From DAOTTW01 sp034437615 (GTDB lineage: Bacteria > Chloroflexota > Anaerolineae > Aggregatilineales > Phototrophicaceae): a stretch of DNA of 5,923 nucleotides. Below, in pieces: positions 5,813 to 5,923 of this stretch (position 1 is the stretch's first letter; each line of letters opens with the position of its first letter). A model generated the notes under the pieces. It was given only the letters and a program-made list of their open reading frames with translations, did not search any database and was not told where the DNA came from. The DNA lies in NCBI GenBank assembly GCA_034437615.1, contig DAOTTW010000040.1:1-5923 (forward strand). The letters run 5' to 3'. Position numbers and translations under genes: made by a program.

Positions 5813-5889
5813 CCATCCCAACAAAATAATTGACACGGTTTGCGGACACGGCAAGCCGTGTCCCTACGAACGATGCCCTGTAGGGACAC
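5813..5889 (-). repeat. 77-bp dispersed repeat, copy 2 (inverted relative to 430-506)
   Basis: This is the reverse complement of 430-506 with one substitution (G5855). It starts 15 bp after the stop of the second permease. The internal stem GGACACGG/CCGTGTCC (5844-5851/5856-5863) is kept with loop CAAG. The alternative stem 5832-5843 with 5851-5862 has one changed pair, which would be a G-U wobble in a plus-strand transcript. The stems could end or protect the operon transcript, but no U-run follows, so it is not called a terminator. Confidence 0.9.
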
Positions 5890-5919
5890 CCTTCTGGGTG
5901 TCCGAGCGGCGTCAGCCGC
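5876..5919 (+). repeat. Hairpin module continuing past the right edge
   Basis: GGACACCC (5884-5891), TTCT and GGGTGTCC (5896-5903) form a perfect 8-bp stem. A second stem, GCGGC-GTCA-GCCGC, follows at 5906-5919. The layout CCCTGTAGGGAC, hairpin, GTCCG, GCGGC hairpin is the same as at 339-385, but with a different stem sequence. It overlaps copy 2 of the 77-bp repeat and probably belongs to a longer element cut by the window end. Confidence 0.75.
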
Positions 5920-5923
5920 ATTG

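Noticed and set aside
5670..5921. Minus-strand frame of 83 codons at the right end
   Set aside because: It is the repeat translated again, running into the antisense of the second permease.

Overview
The window is a bacterial chromosomal segment with four complete genes, the end of an insertion sequence, and an unusual density of hairpin-forming repeats. Gene bodies look GC-rich by eye, and ribosome binding sites are of the usual AGGA/GAGG kind. The combination of a signal-peptide-bearing Amt, a CHK-like small-molecule kinase, BmpA-type nucleoside permeases and dispersed GTAGGGAC/GTCCG hairpin repeats would fit a Chloroflexota (Anaerolineae-like) genome. That assignment is a tentative guess from general familiarity; no marker gene here proves it.

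Layout. Positions 1-246 are the end of an IS5-family, IS903-like insertion sequence. It carries the first 64-65 codons of the transposase on the minus strand and a terminal inverted repeat ending at 246. Positions 247-678 hold no gene. They contain a 169-bp nested palindromic element (252-420), a 77-bp repeat (430-506), a perfect 12-bp hairpin (517-542), a 12-bp tandem repeat (581-604) and a hairpin plus pyrimidine tract that probably terminates amt transcription (580-662). The ammonium transporter gene amt (679-2193) is on the minus strand. A 353-bp AT-richer divergent region (2194-2546) follows, with candidate promoters and a dyad. On the plus strand come a CHK/aminoglycoside-phosphotransferase-like kinase (2547-3608) and two BmpA-type ABC permeases (3657-4805 and 4817-5797). 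They are closely spaced and probably form one operon. At 5813-5889 the 77-bp repeat returns in inverted orientation (76 of 77 identical), followed by another hairpin module running off the right edge.

Function. Amt would carry ammonium across the inner membrane. The two permeases should form the membrane channel of a nucleoside-type ABC importer. Its usual ATPase and BmpA/PnrA-like binding lipoprotein are not in the window and must come from elsewhere, or the operon has been cut off. The kinase could phosphorylate what is imported, but its substrate cannot be read from the sequence.

Most worth a second look: (1) a hairpin scaffold, GTAGGGAC-X-loop-X'-GTCCG, seen five times with X and X' differing between copies but staying complementary; (2) the 77-bp inverted repeats bracketing the whole four-gene block; (3) a 22-bp tandem duplication that contains the stop codon of the first permease and the start signals of the second.
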